64,000 bases of DNA from Candidatus Hydrogenedentota bacterium (GCA_019637335.1 JAHBVV010000004.1:1-64000); one strand, 5' to 3'; positions 42,628-52,453 are shown, counted from the first letter of the stretch. Notes: generated by a model from the letters alone, not told the origin. Numbers and translations are program-made.

Positions 42628-44468
42628 CGGGCGCCTTCCGCCAGCGCGTCCGGGGTGAAATCCTCGCCCGGATTAATGAACTGGTTGCTCTCGAACTGGT
42701 ACTGCCGGTCGTGTAGATCGCGGTAGCGCCCGTTGAGCGCCATGAGTTCCGCGTGGCTCCCCCGCTCCACAATCTCGCCATGCTCCAGCACCAGGATCTG
42801 GTCCGCGCTGCGGATGGTGGAGAGCCGGTGCGCGATCACGAAGCTCGTCCGGCCAGCGCGCAGGGATCGGAGGCCGTCCTGGATGTAGGCTTCACTCTCG
42901 CTGTCCAGGCTGGAGGTGGCCTCGTCCAGAATCAGAATGCGCGGGTCCGCCAGGATAGCCCGCGCGATTGCGATGCGCTGGCGCTGGCCGCCGGACAGCT
43001 TGACGCCACGCTCGCCCACGATCGTGTCGTAGCCCTTCTCAAACCCCATGATGAATTCGTCGCAGTGGGCCAGTTTGCTCACCCGCTTGATCTCTTCCAG
43101 AGGCGCGTTGGGCCTGGAGAAGGCGATGTTCTCGGCGATGGTCCCGTCAAAAAGGAAGTTTTCCTGAAGAACCAACCCCAGGTGCTCCCGGTAATCCCGC
43201 AGTTTGATGGAGGCCAGATCGCGGCCGTCTACGGTGACGCGGCCCGCCTTGGGCCGGTGAAAGGCCATCACCAGGCCGATGAGCGTGCTTTTGCCCGATC
43301 CGCTGGATCCGACGAGCGCGGTGGTGCTGCCGGCGGACGCCTCGAAGGAGACGCCCTTGAGTACGGGGACGTCCGCTGTATATTCGAAGGCCACGTTGTC
43401 GAAGCCGATATCGCCCCGGAGGTCGCCGGCGGGCTCGCGGGAGGCATCCTCATCGTCTTCGGTGGCCATGCTCCGGATCTCGCGGATACGATCGAGGCCG
43501 GCGAAGGCTTCGCTGAACTGCGTGGAGATATTCGCGATTTGCACCAGCGGCATGACCACCATGGCGACGAAGGCCAGGAACATGAACAGGTCGCCGGGGG
43601 TCATGGCGCCGGAAAGGACAAAACGTCCGCCGAGCATGATCATGACCGTGGCGATAATGCCGATGAGCGCGGTGGATACCGAGGAGATGGCGGAAACGCC
43701 GGTCACCGCGCCGGCGACATTCCGGAACAGGCGGTGGACGCCGCGGGCGAAGATCAGGTCTTCCCGCCGTTCCGCCGTGTAGCCCTTTACGACGCGCACA
43801 CCGCCCAGCGATTCGGTCAGGCGTCCGGTCACCTGCGCGTTGAGTTCGCCGCGCTCCCGGAACAAAGGCCGCAGGCGGGCGAAAGCGTAGGCCATGCTGA
43901 ACGCGAACGCCCCCAGCACCACCACGATTACCAGCGTCAGGATCCAGTTCAGCCAGAGCAGGACCGCGAGGGCAATAGCGGCGCCAAAAACGCCGCCGCT
44001 CACCTGCACCAGCCCGGTCCCGATCAGGTTCCGGATGCCTTCGGCGTCGGTCATGATGCGCGAAATGAGCACGCCGGTTTTGGTGGAGTCAAAGTAATGG
44101 ACGGGCAGCCGGATCACGTGCTGCTGGACCCGCTTGCGCATGTCGGTGATCGCCTTCTGCGCCGCCACCCCGAGCACCTGGGACAGGGCGAACGTCGTGG
44201 CGGCCTGAATCAGGCAGGCGGCGGCCACGGCGGCGCCCAGCAGGAGCAGGAGGGAACCCGGCTCCGAAATGCCGAACAGCGGCTCCGTATGGGCGCCCGG
44301 GGCCAGGATGTTATCGACCAGGAACTTGGTGCTGCCCGGCGCCACCAGACCGCTCAGGCGATTGACTACGACCAGCGCCAGGCCGATCGCGATCCGCCTG
44401 CGGTGCGACCAGATAATGCCCCGGGCCTCCGCCCAGGAACTGGTGGTTAGGATGCCGCGCCTGGCCAT
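42624..44468 (-). CDS. MsbA-like ABC exporter (fused permease and ATPase)
   Basis: A 614-residue half-transporter: six-helix ABC membrane domain (about 20-320) and ATPase domain with Walker A GSSGSGKST, signature LSGGQRQRIAIARA, Walker B ILILDEATSSLD and switch IAHRLSTI. Such proteins work as homodimers to flip lipids or export drugs. AAGGAC precedes the ATG. Nothing beside it points to a specific substrate; a lipid A or lipid flippase role is the common one. Confidence 0.92.
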   Translation of the reverse strand: MARRGILTTSSWAEARGIIWSHRRRIAIGLALVVVNRLSGLVAPGSTKFLVDNILAPGAHTEPLFGISEPGSLLLLLGAAVAAACLIQAATTFALSQVLGVAAQKAITDMRKRVQQHVIRLPVHYFDSTKTGVLISRIMTDAEGIRNLIGTGLVQVSGGVFGAAIALAVLLWLNWILTLVIVVVLGAFAFSMAYAFARLRPLFRERGELNAQVTGRLTESLGGVRVVKGYTAERREDLIFARGVHRLFRNVAGAVTGVSAISSVSTALIGIIATVMIMLGGRFVLSGAMTPGDLFMFLAFVAMVVMPLVQIANISTQFSEAFAGLDRIREIRSMATEDDEDASREPAGDLRGDIGFDNVAFEYTADVPVLKGVSFEASAGSTTALVGSSGSGKSTLIGLVMAFHRPKAGRVTVDGRDLASIKLRDYREHLGLVLQENFLFDGTIAENIAFSRPNAPLEEIKRVSKLAHCDEFIMGFEKGYDTIVGERGVKLSGGQRQRIAIARAILADPRILILDEATSSLDSESEAYIQDGLRSLRAGRTSFVIAHRLSTIRSADQILVLEHGEIVERGSHAELMALNGRYRDLHDRQYQFESNQFINPGEDFTPDALAEGAR

Positions 44469-44743
44469 GGGAACGTCCTTTCAATGGGATGATGTTGGGG
44501 ATCGCGCGGGAAGTCGCCCGGCAATGCCCGCGCCGCTGCACGGGCCCTAGTATACGGGATGGACGCGCCAATTCGGAAAACGCCGAAGCGGAAGCTTGCG
44601 GCGCGCGAGGCATGCAATTCCTTTCGACCCCGCCACGGCGGTACAATAAGGCGGTCCGGAACGGCCCGCAGGGCAATCGCATTTAGACTTCCTTTACGGG
44701 CCGAGCGCCATTCGAACCACCTGCAATGTTAAGAAGGGCGCGT

Positions 44744-44811
44744 GTTGGAGCGCTGGCATTTCGCCCACGGCGAATCCCTGACCTTGCCGGCAGAGATGCC
44801 GGCGCTCCCAC
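44744..44811. repeat. Dispersed element with imperfect terminal inverted repeats, copy 2
   Basis: Matches the element at 14062-14129: GTTGGAGCGCTGGC (44744-44757) faces GCCGGCGCTCCCAC (44798-44811). Similarity continues to about 44905 and also begins upstream at AAGAAGGGCGC. The rest of 44469-44933 contains no gene. Confidence 0.75.
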
Positions 44812-44933
44812 ACGCTCACTTTCATTGATTCAAGGTTACGAATCGACTCAATTTTATACCCATATTCCGTGGTCGGGTTTACATGCGATTGCCCTGGAAC
44901 GTCCCGGAATCCCCCCCTTGAAGGAGTTCTCCG

Positions 44934-45263
44934 ATGAAAAACATCCCCCACCTCCTGGCGGCGTGCCTTGTGTTTCTGGCGCTCGCCGCCGCCATGTGCC
45001 CTCCCCGGTATGCGCATGCCGCGCCGCCCACCGGCAGCTTTCAGCTCGCCCAGGCCGACACCGCCCCGGCGGAAGAGGGCGCCGCCGAAAGCGCCTCGCA
45101 ACCCGTGGAGGAGCTTCCGCGCATGACCAACAAACGCGCGGCCTACTGGGGCGTCGCGGTCATGCTGGCCACCAGCGCGATATTCGCCGGCTTCGGGCTG
45201 TACGCCATCTACCTTTCGCCACGCTCCCCCCGGAATCGCGCAAAGCCCGGCGGCGACGCGTAA
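44934..45263 (+). CDS. Small exported protein with a C-terminal membrane helix
   Basis: A 109-residue protein with a signal peptide (about 1-29, ending AHA), an acidic low-complexity middle and one membrane helix (about 70-92, WGVAVMLATSAIFAGFGLY), then a basic tail. AAGGAG lies nine bases before the ATG. No family recognised. A PQQ-propeller gene follows 102 bases downstream on the same strand. Confidence 0.65.
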   Translation: MKNIPHLLAACLVFLALAAAMCPPRYAHAAPPTGSFQLAQADTAPAEEGAAESASQPVEELPRMTNKRAAYWGVAVMLATSAIFAGFGLYAIYLSPRSPRNRAKPGGDA

Positions 45264-45365
45264 GTCGGGGATGGTCCCGCACCCCGCCGATCCCGTACAA
45301 TCGGGAATGATTGGGTAGCCGCGCGTTGGTATTGCGCACGCGCATAATTCCGGGAGTCGTCGGTT

Positions 45366-46658
45366 ATGAGGTTGTGTTTGATACTTTTTCTGCTGGGCCT
45401 GCTTGTTTTCTGTCTCAGCCCGGTTGGAGCCGCCGATTCCTGGCCGGAGTTTCGCGGCCCGGAAGCCAACGGCCACGCCCCCCACGCCGCCGCGATCCCC
45501 ACGCGCTGGAGCGAGACGGAAAACGTCGCCTGGAAGACGCCGATCCCGCTGAAGGGCTGGTCCACGCCGGTGATCATGAGCGGCCAGGTGTGGCTGACGA
45601 CGGCGACGGAAGACGGCACGGACTACTACGCGATCAGCCTCGACGCGGCGACTGGTAAAATTCTTCATAACAAGCACCTGTTTCACGCCGACGATCCGGA
45701 GCCGCTCGGGAACAATGTGAATTGCTACGCTTCGCCGTCGCCGGTTATCGAGCCGGGCCGGGTGTATGTGCACTTTGGCGTGTATGGGACGGCCTGTCTC
45801 GATACGGAGACGGCGGAAGTGATCTGGCAGCGGACGGACCTGCCCTGCCGCCATTACCGGGGTCCGGGCTCCTCGCCGATCCTCTATGAAGACCTGCTTA
45901 TCCTCACGTTCGACGGCATCGACCAGCAGTATGTGACGGCGCTGGACAAGCGCACCGGCGAGACCCGCTGGCGCACGGATCGCACGCGTACCTGGGACGA
46001 TTACGACGAGAATGGCCTTCCGAAGCGCGGCGGCGACATGCGCAAGGCCTACAGCACGCCGGTGGTCGTCGAGCAGGATGGGAAGCCGCTCCTGCTCAGC
46101 GTCGGATCGTCGGCGGCGTATGGGTACGACCCGCGTTCGGGTGAGGAATTGTGGAAAGTCGAAATGGCGGGCTTTACCCCCTCCACGCGCCCGGTGTGGG
46201 ATGGGGCGCGGCTTTTCACGGCGACGGGCTACGGCGCTTCGGAGCTGTGGGCGATCCGCACCGATGGCGCGGGCGACGCCACCGCCACGCATGTCGCCTG
46301 GACGCACGCGGGGCGCGACGTGCCGGAGACGCCCTCGCCGATTCTCGTGGATGGCCTGCTGTATACCGTCAGCAACCGGGGCGAAGTGTCCTGCCGCGAG
46401 CCGGAAACGGGTGAACTCCTCTGGACGGAGCGTATTGGCGGCAATCATATCGCGTCGCCCGTGTATGCGGGCGGCCTGCTTTGCTTCACCAGCACACAGG
46501 GCGTCACTACCCTGATGCGCCCCGGGCGTACGCCGGAAGTCGTGGGGACCAACACGCTCGACGAGGGCCCGATGGCGTCTCCCGCCATGGCCAGCGGGGC
46601 GCTGTATCTGCGGACGCCGGGCTATCTCTACCGGATAGGAAACACTTTAGCGGAATGA
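45366..46658 (+). CDS. PQQ-like beta-propeller exported protein
   Basis: A 430-residue protein with signal peptide (1-22), WPEFRGPEANG at the mature start and repeated 'D..TG...W' blades (SLDAATGKILH, ALDKRTGETRW, YDPRSGEELWK, REPETGELLWT). This is the PQQ-like propeller common in planctomycete outrBAMB-type proteins; true PQQ binding or enzyme activity is not evident, and it may serve as a scaffold or binding protein. Confidence 0.87.
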   Translation: MRLCLILFLLGLLVFCLSPVGAADSWPEFRGPEANGHAPHAAAIPTRWSETENVAWKTPIPLKGWSTPVIMSGQVWLTTATEDGTDYYAISLDAATGKILHNKHLFHADDPEPLGNNVNCYASPSPVIEPGRVYVHFGVYGTACLDTETAEVIWQRTDLPCRHYRGPGSSPILYEDLLILTFDGIDQQYVTALDKRTGETRWRTDRTRTWDDYDENGLPKRGGDMRKAYSTPVVVEQDGKPLLLSVGSSAAYGYDPRSGEELWKVEMAGFTPSTRPVWDGARLFTATGYGASELWAIRTDGAGDATATHVAWTHAGRDVPETPSPILVDGLLYTVSNRGEVSCREPETGELLWTERIGGNHIASPVYAGGLLCFTSTQGVTTLMRPGRTPEVVGTNTLDEGPMASPAMASGALYLRTPGYLYRIGNTLAE

Positions 46659-46714
46659 TTCACGCACCGGTGTGAAAGCGTGTTTCGGTCAAGTCGGGCG
46701 TGAATCGAAGGATC

Positions 46715-47210
46715 GCGCCTTTCGGCGCTGAACACAGCCGGGACGGCTGTGCCACTTTCTTTTCGAGGTGATTTTGGTGGGGTCGGGGGATCTCGTAGGG
46801 GTGGGCTCGATTTGCCGCGGACTTGCTGAAGGTCCGCCGTGGCGGAATTGGCCGGGATCCTGTCGCGCCTTTCGGCGCGTTGGACAGCCGGGACGGCTAT
46901 CCTACATTTGCGCCTTTCGGCGCCTGGACAGCCGGGACGGCTATCCTACATTTGCGCCTTCGGCGCCCGGACAGCCGGGACGGCTATCCTACATTTGCGC
47001 CTTTGGCGCCCGGACAGCCGGGACGGCTATCCTACATTTGCGCCTTCGGCGCCTGGACAGCCGGGACGGCTATCCTACATTTGCGCCTTTCGGCGCGTTG
47101 GACAGCCGGGACGGCTATCCTACATTTGCGCCTTCGGCGCCTGGACAGCCGGGACGGCTATCCTACATTTGCGCCTTTCGGCGCGTTGGACAGCCGGAAC
47201 GGGAATCCGG
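46715..47210. repeat. Double-hairpin repeat: one solo copy and an eight-copy array
   Basis: Each unit carries hairpin GCGCC-TTTC-GGCGC (loop TTTC, TTC or TTT) followed by GGACAGCCGGGACGGCT, a second small hairpin, and ATCCTACATTT. Array units start at 46865, 46910, 46954, 46997, 47040, 47083, 47128 and 47171 (43-45 base spacing); the last is decayed. A solo relative lies at 46715-46760. It fills the space between two convergent genes. Further copies are at 60925 and 61009. Confidence 0.93.
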
Positions 47211-47237
47211 CAGGTTGAGCGATTGAGTTACGGCGCA

Positions 47238-48668
47238 TTAGCGGGCGCGGACTTCGGAAATCAGGCGTTTGGTGGTCTCCAGCATGACGCGCTCGACGTC
47301 TTCGGAGAAGAAGCCCGCCCGCGTGTCGAGATCGCGGCCCCAGAGGTAGGTGGTCACGCCGATGGTCTCGTGCCCGCCCTCCCGGACAATTTGCGCGGTG
47401 GGGACGTAGCCGAAGAAGTCATTGGCGTAGGCCGAGACCCACAACGGCAAGTCGGGCAGGTCGCGGTACAGCATCAGCGCGTAGTCCGCGACGACTTCGC
47501 TCGGCAGGCCGACCAGGATGAGGTCGTCCCCGAATCCCCAGGCGGCGATTGGCGCGCTGTAGTGCGCCGGGAGCGACTTTCCCGCCGCCAAAAGCCCGAT
47601 CATGTGCTCGGCCATGAGGCGCTCCGTAGTCTTGCGGTTCGCATAGACCGCCAGGGTTTCAGCGTCCAGCGGCATCAGGGGGAGATCGGTCGTTTCATAC
47701 GCCAGCCGCAGGGGGCCCTGGATCGGCCGCATTTCTCCGCCCAGCACGCGCAGGGCCGCATCGGCCAGGGCCCTCCCGTGTTTACGCACGCCCGGGATAT
47801 CCGCGCGCGGCTCGGGGTTCGCATCCGCGCCGCACCCGCTCAGGAAAAGCACGGTCGCGCCCGTCTCGGCTTCCAGGAACTCGCGCGCATAGCCCGCGTA
47901 ATCGCCGCTGATGACGTTGTGATCCGCCGTGAGGCCGGTGTTGTGGCAAGCGCAGCCCAGCGCAATCGCGAGGAGCTTGCCGCCGGCATCCAGCACGCGC
48001 AGCACCGGGACACGCCGGTCGGCCGGGCCATCGGGGTTGGGCTGCATCCAGACGTGGCCCTCGGGCGAGATAACGCGGCGGTTCATCGGGAAATCCACCG
48101 CGTCGCTCCCCCACGCCAACGTAGCCGGGGCGAGCTTTGACAGCGCGTCCAGCGCCACGGAAACGACCTCATCCTGCAGGCGCTTCGTATAGCGCACCAC
48201 GTTCTCGGCGGGCATATCGTCAGGAAACGCGGCGTACGCCAGGTTGCCGTCCGGATCGGGGTTCAGGCTCATCAGCGGGCCGGTGTGGTTGTGCGAGGCG
48301 TTGAGCATGATCTGCCCGCGCGTCAGGCCGGTTTGCTGCATGATGCGCCGGCACGATTCCTCGAAGAACACCGCCTGAAAGCCCACCAGGTCGCCCGTGA
48401 TCAACACGGCGCGCTTGCCGGCGTGATCTTCCAGGGCCAGCGCCTTCAGGTGGATCGGGGTATCGACCGCTTCGAAGGGTTTGTCGCGCCCGCCGTAGCC
48501 AACCAGGGGCACCGGAATGTCGGGTGTGATGTCGATGGTGGCGGCGCCGGCGCGCCATTCCGGGGATTCGGCGAAGCTCCACGACGCCAGCGCCAGTACG
48601 GCGGAAAGAAGCAGGAAACAAGGAATCAGGGGTCGATGTCTGGCGATGGGTTTCATGCCGCGCAGCAT
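47238..48668 (-). CDS. Secreted neutral ceramidase-family protein
   Basis: A ~476-residue exported protein. WRAGAATIDITPDIPVPLVG and ASHNHTGPL are hallmarks of the neutral/alkaline non-lysosomal ceramidase N-terminal domain, with histidines for zinc; GCACHNT and GDYAGYAREFLE continue it. It is closer to the classical family than the two paralogs at 25732 and 62400. Whether it cleaves ceramide or another N-acyl lipid is unknown. ATG at 48668 or 48656 could start it; both give the same signal peptide and neither has a good ribosome site. Confidence 0.82.
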   Translation of the reverse strand: MLRGMKPIARHRPLIPCFLLLSAVLALASWSFAESPEWRAGAATIDITPDIPVPLVGYGGRDKPFEAVDTPIHLKALALEDHAGKRAVLITGDLVGFQAVFFEESCRRIMQQTGLTRGQIMLNASHNHTGPLMSLNPDPDGNLAYAAFPDDMPAENVVRYTKRLQDEVVSVALDALSKLAPATLAWGSDAVDFPMNRRVISPEGHVWMQPNPDGPADRRVPVLRVLDAGGKLLAIALGCACHNTGLTADHNVISGDYAGYAREFLEAETGATVLFLSGCGADANPEPRADIPGVRKHGRALADAALRVLGGEMRPIQGPLRLAYETTDLPLMPLDAETLAVYANRKTTERLMAEHMIGLLAAGKSLPAHYSAPIAAWGFGDDLILVGLPSEVVADYALMLYRDLPDLPLWVSAYANDFFGYVPTAQIVREGGHETIGVTTYLWGRDLDTRAGFFSEDVERVMLETTKRLISEVRAR

Positions 48669-49053
48669 ATCCCATAGCGGGGTGGTGGAAAAAGGTTGAG
48701 GATTGCATGCCGCTCCCCGCGTCAGGCATATTCCTCCAGGCATGAAGCGGGGGGGCATCCCGACCGACCTGGTTTCATTGCGCCGCGCCATCCGGCTTTC
48801 GTGTTCGACCTCGACCGGGACAGGCGCGCGCATTGCCGCCACCCGGGAGGGCTCGCGCCTCACTTGTTGGACGGCGGGTCACTCCGCGAAATCACCTTCT
48901 TCAGCGCGCACCCGTCCCTTCTCGGGCGTGGGGACCTACCGGCGCGCGGACGTCACGCGCATGCATCTCGATCCGGTTTGACTTCCCCGGGAGGGTTGCG
49001 CGAATGTATGGGAGCGCCGGAGGCGCGGCGCCAACCCCCGAGGAGTTTTTCCG
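48669..49053. other. Intergenic region without recognisable features
   Basis: Between the divergent ceramidase-like and DinB genes. I see no gene, repeat or clear promoter here apart from GAGGAG (49037-49044 area), the ribosome site of the DinB gene. Confidence 0.5.
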
Positions 49054-49557
49054 ATGAATAACACCCGCATGAGCGTCTACCTGGACTTGCTCGAGAGTGC
49101 GCGCAAGCAGACGCTTCAGACCCTGTCCGGCGTTCCCGAAACGCACCGCTTCAAGCAACTGCAGGAGGGTAAAGCCACGCCGCTCTGGCTGGCGGGCCAT
49201 CTGGCGAATACGGTAAACACCGTTCTGCTGGTGTACACGCTCCAGCAGGATTCCCTGCTCAAGCGCGAGCAGGCGAGGCTCTTTGCGCCCGATTTTGTGG
49301 GTGGCGCGCCGCCGACCTCGAACCCCGAGGAGTACCCCGCGTGGGACGAGGTGATCGGCCTGTACAACAAAGCCTTTGACGCCGCGATTGCGGGTTTGCG
49401 GTCGCTGGACGACAGCATGCTGGATCAGCCGCTCCCGGGGAAGATGCGCGACGAGCTGCGGTCTTTTTTCAGCAGCGTCGGGGTTACGCTCGGGATCATG
49501 ATCAGCCACGATGCGTACCACCGCGGCCAGATTGGGCTGCTCTCCAAGCTGCATTAA
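49054..49557 (+). CDS. DinB-family metal-binding protein
   Basis: A 167-residue four-helix protein. H49 (LAGHLANT), H152 and H156 (SHDAYHRGQ) make the DinB three-histidine metal site, and RGQIGLL is the typical end. Members are thiol transferases or hydrolases of unknown substrates. GAGGAG precedes the ATG. It converges on the symporter operon with a 14-base gap. Confidence 0.88.
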   Translation: MNNTRMSVYLDLLESARKQTLQTLSGVPETHRFKQLQEGKATPLWLAGHLANTVNTVLLVYTLQQDSLLKREQARLFAPDFVGGAPPTSNPEEYPAWDEVIGLYNKAFDAAIAGLRSLDDSMLDQPLPGKMRDELRSFFSSVGVTLGIMISHDAYHRGQIGLLSKLH

Positions 49558-49571
49558 CTCCGGGGGCGCGT

Positions 49572-50156
49572 TCAGGACGGCGTTGCCGGGGTGCGGGCCG
49601 CGCGCTGGGCGATGAAGGCCTCCACGATGGACCGCCGCACCAGCCCGCCCATGGCGTCGCCGCTGTAGGCGTCGAGGACGGCGAGATCCAGTTTGCCGCC
49701 CAGGCGCCGGAAGTAGTAGACCCACACCGGCGCGTGGTAGGTGAAACGCTCGACGATGTCCTCGGGATTTGGCTTGGCTCCGCGCGTCCGCAGGATGTAA
49801 CGGACGATCCCCTCGCGCGCAAGTTCCTCCGCGCGCGCCTCGCCGATGGTCGGCGGGAGCCCTTCGGCGTCCGCCGGGGCGTCCTCGAGTTCACCCCTTC
49901 GCCCGAAGAGCGAAAAACCGCCAAAACTCGCGTCCACCGAGACCAGGGAGTACACCTGCTTCCCCTTGTGGAACATGGCGAAGCGGTAGGCGTAGGCCGG
50001 CATCCAGACGATTTCAAGCGACGCCGGATTGCCCGCGGCGTCCACCTTCGCGGGCGGATGCGGCCAGAAGCCGAACAGGTTGACGAAGCGCCGCCGCCGG
50101 AAGCGCCGGAGGGCGTGCGCCGCGTCTATGCGTACGGGAAGTACCTGGCCGGTCAC
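49572..50156 (-). CDS. Uncharacterised soluble protein, last gene of the symporter operon
   Basis: A 194-residue protein starting at GTG 50156, which overlaps the previous stop as GTGA. It has a basic start (RRFRRRRFVNLFGFWP), IVWMPAYAYRF and ERFTYHAPVWVYYFRR; no domain is recognised and no signal peptide is clear. Tight coupling to the two small membrane proteins and the transporter suggests a shared task. Confidence 0.6.
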   Translation of the reverse strand: MTGQVLPVRIDAAHALRRFRRRRFVNLFGFWPHPPAKVDAAGNPASLEIVWMPAYAYRFAMFHKGKQVYSLVSVDASFGGFSLFGRRGELEDAPADAEGLPPTIGEARAEELAREGIVRYILRTRGAKPNPEDIVERFTYHAPVWVYYFRRLGGKLDLAVLDAYSGDAMGGLVRRSIVEAFIAQRAARTPATPS

Positions 50157-50416
50157 GCCTCGTCGTTCTTCCGCGCGCGGGAGAACATGGTCCAGCCGTA
50201 ATACGTGGCGGCTCCGCCAATCAGAATGAGCACCGCGCCGCACACGACGTTCACGAAGGCCGCCCGGGGGTTGTCGAGGCTCCACAGGGTGCCGATCAGG
50301 ACCGGGACGCCCAGCGCGAACACGAACAGGCCGACGGCCATGCTCGTTTCACCGTCGCGCTTGAGCAGCTCGTTTTTCGTGTGCCGCTCTTCTACTTTAT
50401 CAATCGTCTTGCTCAT
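50153..50416 (-). CDS. Small two-helix membrane protein
   Basis: An 87-residue protein with a charged N-terminus (KTIDKVEERHTKNELLKRDG) and two membrane helices (about 26-44 and 52-77). Third gene of the symporter operon, 10 bases after the previous gene and overlapping the next by four. No family recognised; it could be an accessory subunit. Confidence 0.65.
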   Translation of the reverse strand: MSKTIDKVEERHTKNELLKRDGETSMAVGLFVFALGVPVLIGTLWSLDNPRAAFVNVVCGAVLILIGGAATYYGWTMFSRARKNDEA

Positions 50417-50426
50417 GATGAAATCC

Positions 50427-50768
50427 TCAATAGAAGTACAGGTACACGAACAGGTGGGGCAGCATCGAGCCCACGGTCCAGATGCGCAGGTCGGAATACC
50501 AGGCCTGGTTCGGCCGGCCCAGATTGACGTAGGACTCCTTCAGGATCGCGCCCACCCAGATCATGGCGCCGATGAAGAAGGCGATGGCCATGATCGTGGC
50601 CCAGGGCTGGTAAATGGGCGCCAGAATCCTGTTAATCGGGCCGAAGAAAAGGACTAGCACCGGCCGGAAGACGGTTTCGCAGAGGCTGATGAAGGCGCCG
50701 CCCAGGCTGGCGAACATCGCGACGAACCCGTCGTTAATGGCCGTGAAAAAATTGCTGAGTGCTTGCAT
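50427..50768 (-). CDS. Small membrane protein next to the symporter
   Basis: A 113-residue protein with an N-terminal amphipathic part, a hydrophobic segment around 20-55 with a proline-rich break, a clear helix at about 57-76 and a C-terminal hydrophobic end (LPHLFVYLYFY). Its ATG overlaps the symporter stop as TGATG. Conserved placement would suggest a transporter subunit; family not recognised. Confidence 0.65.
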   Translation of the reverse strand: MQALSNFFTAINDGFVAMFASLGGAFISLCETVFRPVLVLFFGPINRILAPIYQPWATIMAIAFFIGAMIWVGAILKESYVNLGRPNQAWYSDLRIWTVGSMLPHLFVYLYFY

Positions 50769-52330
50769 CAGGAATTCCTTTCTTCCAGCGCCGCCTGCGC
50801 CGCGTCACTCTTGACCACGTAGCTCCAGGTGACGCCACGCAGCTTCTCCTCGGATTCGGGCGGGGTCAGCAGGCTGACCACGACCGTCACCACCATCGAG
50901 AACACGAAGGACCACCAGGCGACGAACAGGAACGGGTTCTCCGAGGTGAATAGGCCGGGGGTGTAGTTGAGCACGAAGCAGAAGGGTACGCCCAGGCCGA
51001 GGCCCGCCAGCCCGCCCCACTGCGTGGCGCGCGGCCACACGATGCCGAGCAGCAGAATGGCCAGGGTCGGCCCCTGGAACATGCTCAGGATGGTCTGCGT
51101 GAAGACGTATATACTTTCGCGGTCCGCGATGGCCTTACAGAAGGTTGCGGAGATGATGATCAGGACGGCGGTGAAGGCGCGGCCCATGTTCAGGGCCTGG
51201 CGTTCGGTGTAGTTGGGCTGGCCGAGCCACTTGCGGATCTGGCCCCAGATATCGGTGATGAAGATGGTCGTGGCCGAGTTCAGCGTGCCGGATATGCTGG
51301 ACATCAGCGCGGCGAAGAGCGCGGCGAACATCAGCCCGCGCAGGCCCGCCGGCAGCAGCAGCCGGATCATTTCGGGAACGGCGCGGTCCGCGTCCTTCAT
51401 TTCGAGGCTGGGCACGAGAATCAGCGCGCAAAGCCCGGGCACGGCGACCATGAGCGGGATGAAGGCCTTGAGAAAGCCGCCCGTGAGCATGCCCGCCTTC
51501 GCGTCCCACTCGGTGCGGGCGCCGAGCGTGCGCTGCACGATGACCTGGTTGCCGCTCATATAGGCCACGGCGAGCACGATGCCCAGCCCGAATATGATAC
51601 CCGTCCACGGGAAGGGCCCGGTGGTGTCGTGCGGCAAGAGGATGGTGAAGTGGTTCTGGAATTCGGGGCCCTTCGCCAGGATCTGCTCTTGCAGGGAGCC
51701 CCAGCCGCCCACTTCCCAGAGCGCCAGGGCGAGCAGGCCCAGGCCGCCGACGTACATCACGATAAGCTGGACCACGTCGGTGAATACCACCGCGGTCATG
51801 CCGCCGGAAAACACGTACATGCCGGTGACCGTGGCCATCAGGATGACGCAGAACCACGGATCCCAGCCCAGGATGGTGTACATCAGCTTGTCCGCCGTGA
51901 CCCAGAGCATGATGGCCAGGCCCAGGAACAGCACGACGGCCCAAATCAGGGCGTTGATGAACTGCACGGCCGTGTTGTAGCGCCGGCCGAGGAACTCCGG
52001 AATCGTGAAGACGCCTGTGCGCCAGAAATACGGCACAAACACAAAGGCCGCGATGACCATGGCGGGCATCGACCCCATCCAGTCGAAATTCGCCGCCGAA
52101 ACGCCGTGCTGGAAGGTCGCCCCCGCCACCGCCACGAAATCCGTCGCGCCGATATCGCTCACAACAATCGAGAAACCGATCGCCCAGAAGGGCAGCGATT
52201 TGCCCGAAACAAAGAAATCCTCGGCGTTTCCGATGTACTTGGTCGTGAAGAAGCCGAGCAACAGCGTGCCAGCCATATAGACCGCGATAATCACGAGGTC
52301 TATAGGGTGGAGTCCGATTACACTTTCCAT
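50768..52330 (-). CDS. Sodium:solute symporter (SSS family)
   Basis: A 520-residue transporter with about 13 membrane helices. MAGTLLLGFFTTKYIGNAEDFFVSGKSLPFW is the expected region (cut here to its idea: tyrosine-glycine, then an F.SG..L..W motif) and GATDFVAVAG fits the first broken helix that binds sodium. A sugar or related solute is likely, given sugar-related neighbours in the window. ATG at 52330 with AAAGGGA upstream is chosen; the earlier frame is not convincing. Heads a four-gene operon. Confidence 0.9.
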   Translation of the reverse strand: MESVIGLHPIDLVIIAVYMAGTLLLGFFTTKYIGNAEDFFVSGKSLPFWAIGFSIVVSDIGATDFVAVAGATFQHGVSAANFDWMGSMPAMVIAAFVFVPYFWRTGVFTIPEFLGRRYNTAVQFINALIWAVVLFLGLAIMLWVTADKLMYTILGWDPWFCVILMATVTGMYVFSGGMTAVVFTDVVQLIVMYVGGLGLLALALWEVGGWGSLQEQILAKGPEFQNHFTILLPHDTTGPFPWTGIIFGLGIVLAVAYMSGNQVIVQRTLGARTEWDAKAGMLTGGFLKAFIPLMVAVPGLCALILVPSLEMKDADRAVPEMIRLLLPAGLRGLMFAALFAALMSSISGTLNSATTIFITDIWGQIRKWLGQPNYTERQALNMGRAFTAVLIIISATFCKAIADRESIYVFTQTILSMFQGPTLAILLLGIVWPRATQWGGLAGLGLGVPFCFVLNYTPGLFTSENPFLFVAWWSFVFSMVVTVVVSLLTPPESEEKLRGVTWSYVVKSDAAQAALEERNS

Positions 52331-52453
52331 GATTCCCTTTCCGCGATAAGGACGGGCCGTCCCGGGACAAAAAAATACTCGTGACCCGATGGCCGTGGGG
52401 ATTATGGCATACCGGGACGGAGGCTTCAACCCGGGGGACGCGCGGAAAGAGAA

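Noticed and set aside
46865-47210. CRISPR array
   Set aside because: Period is regular, but the sequence between hairpins is the same in every unit; there are no unique spacers, no leader and no cas genes.
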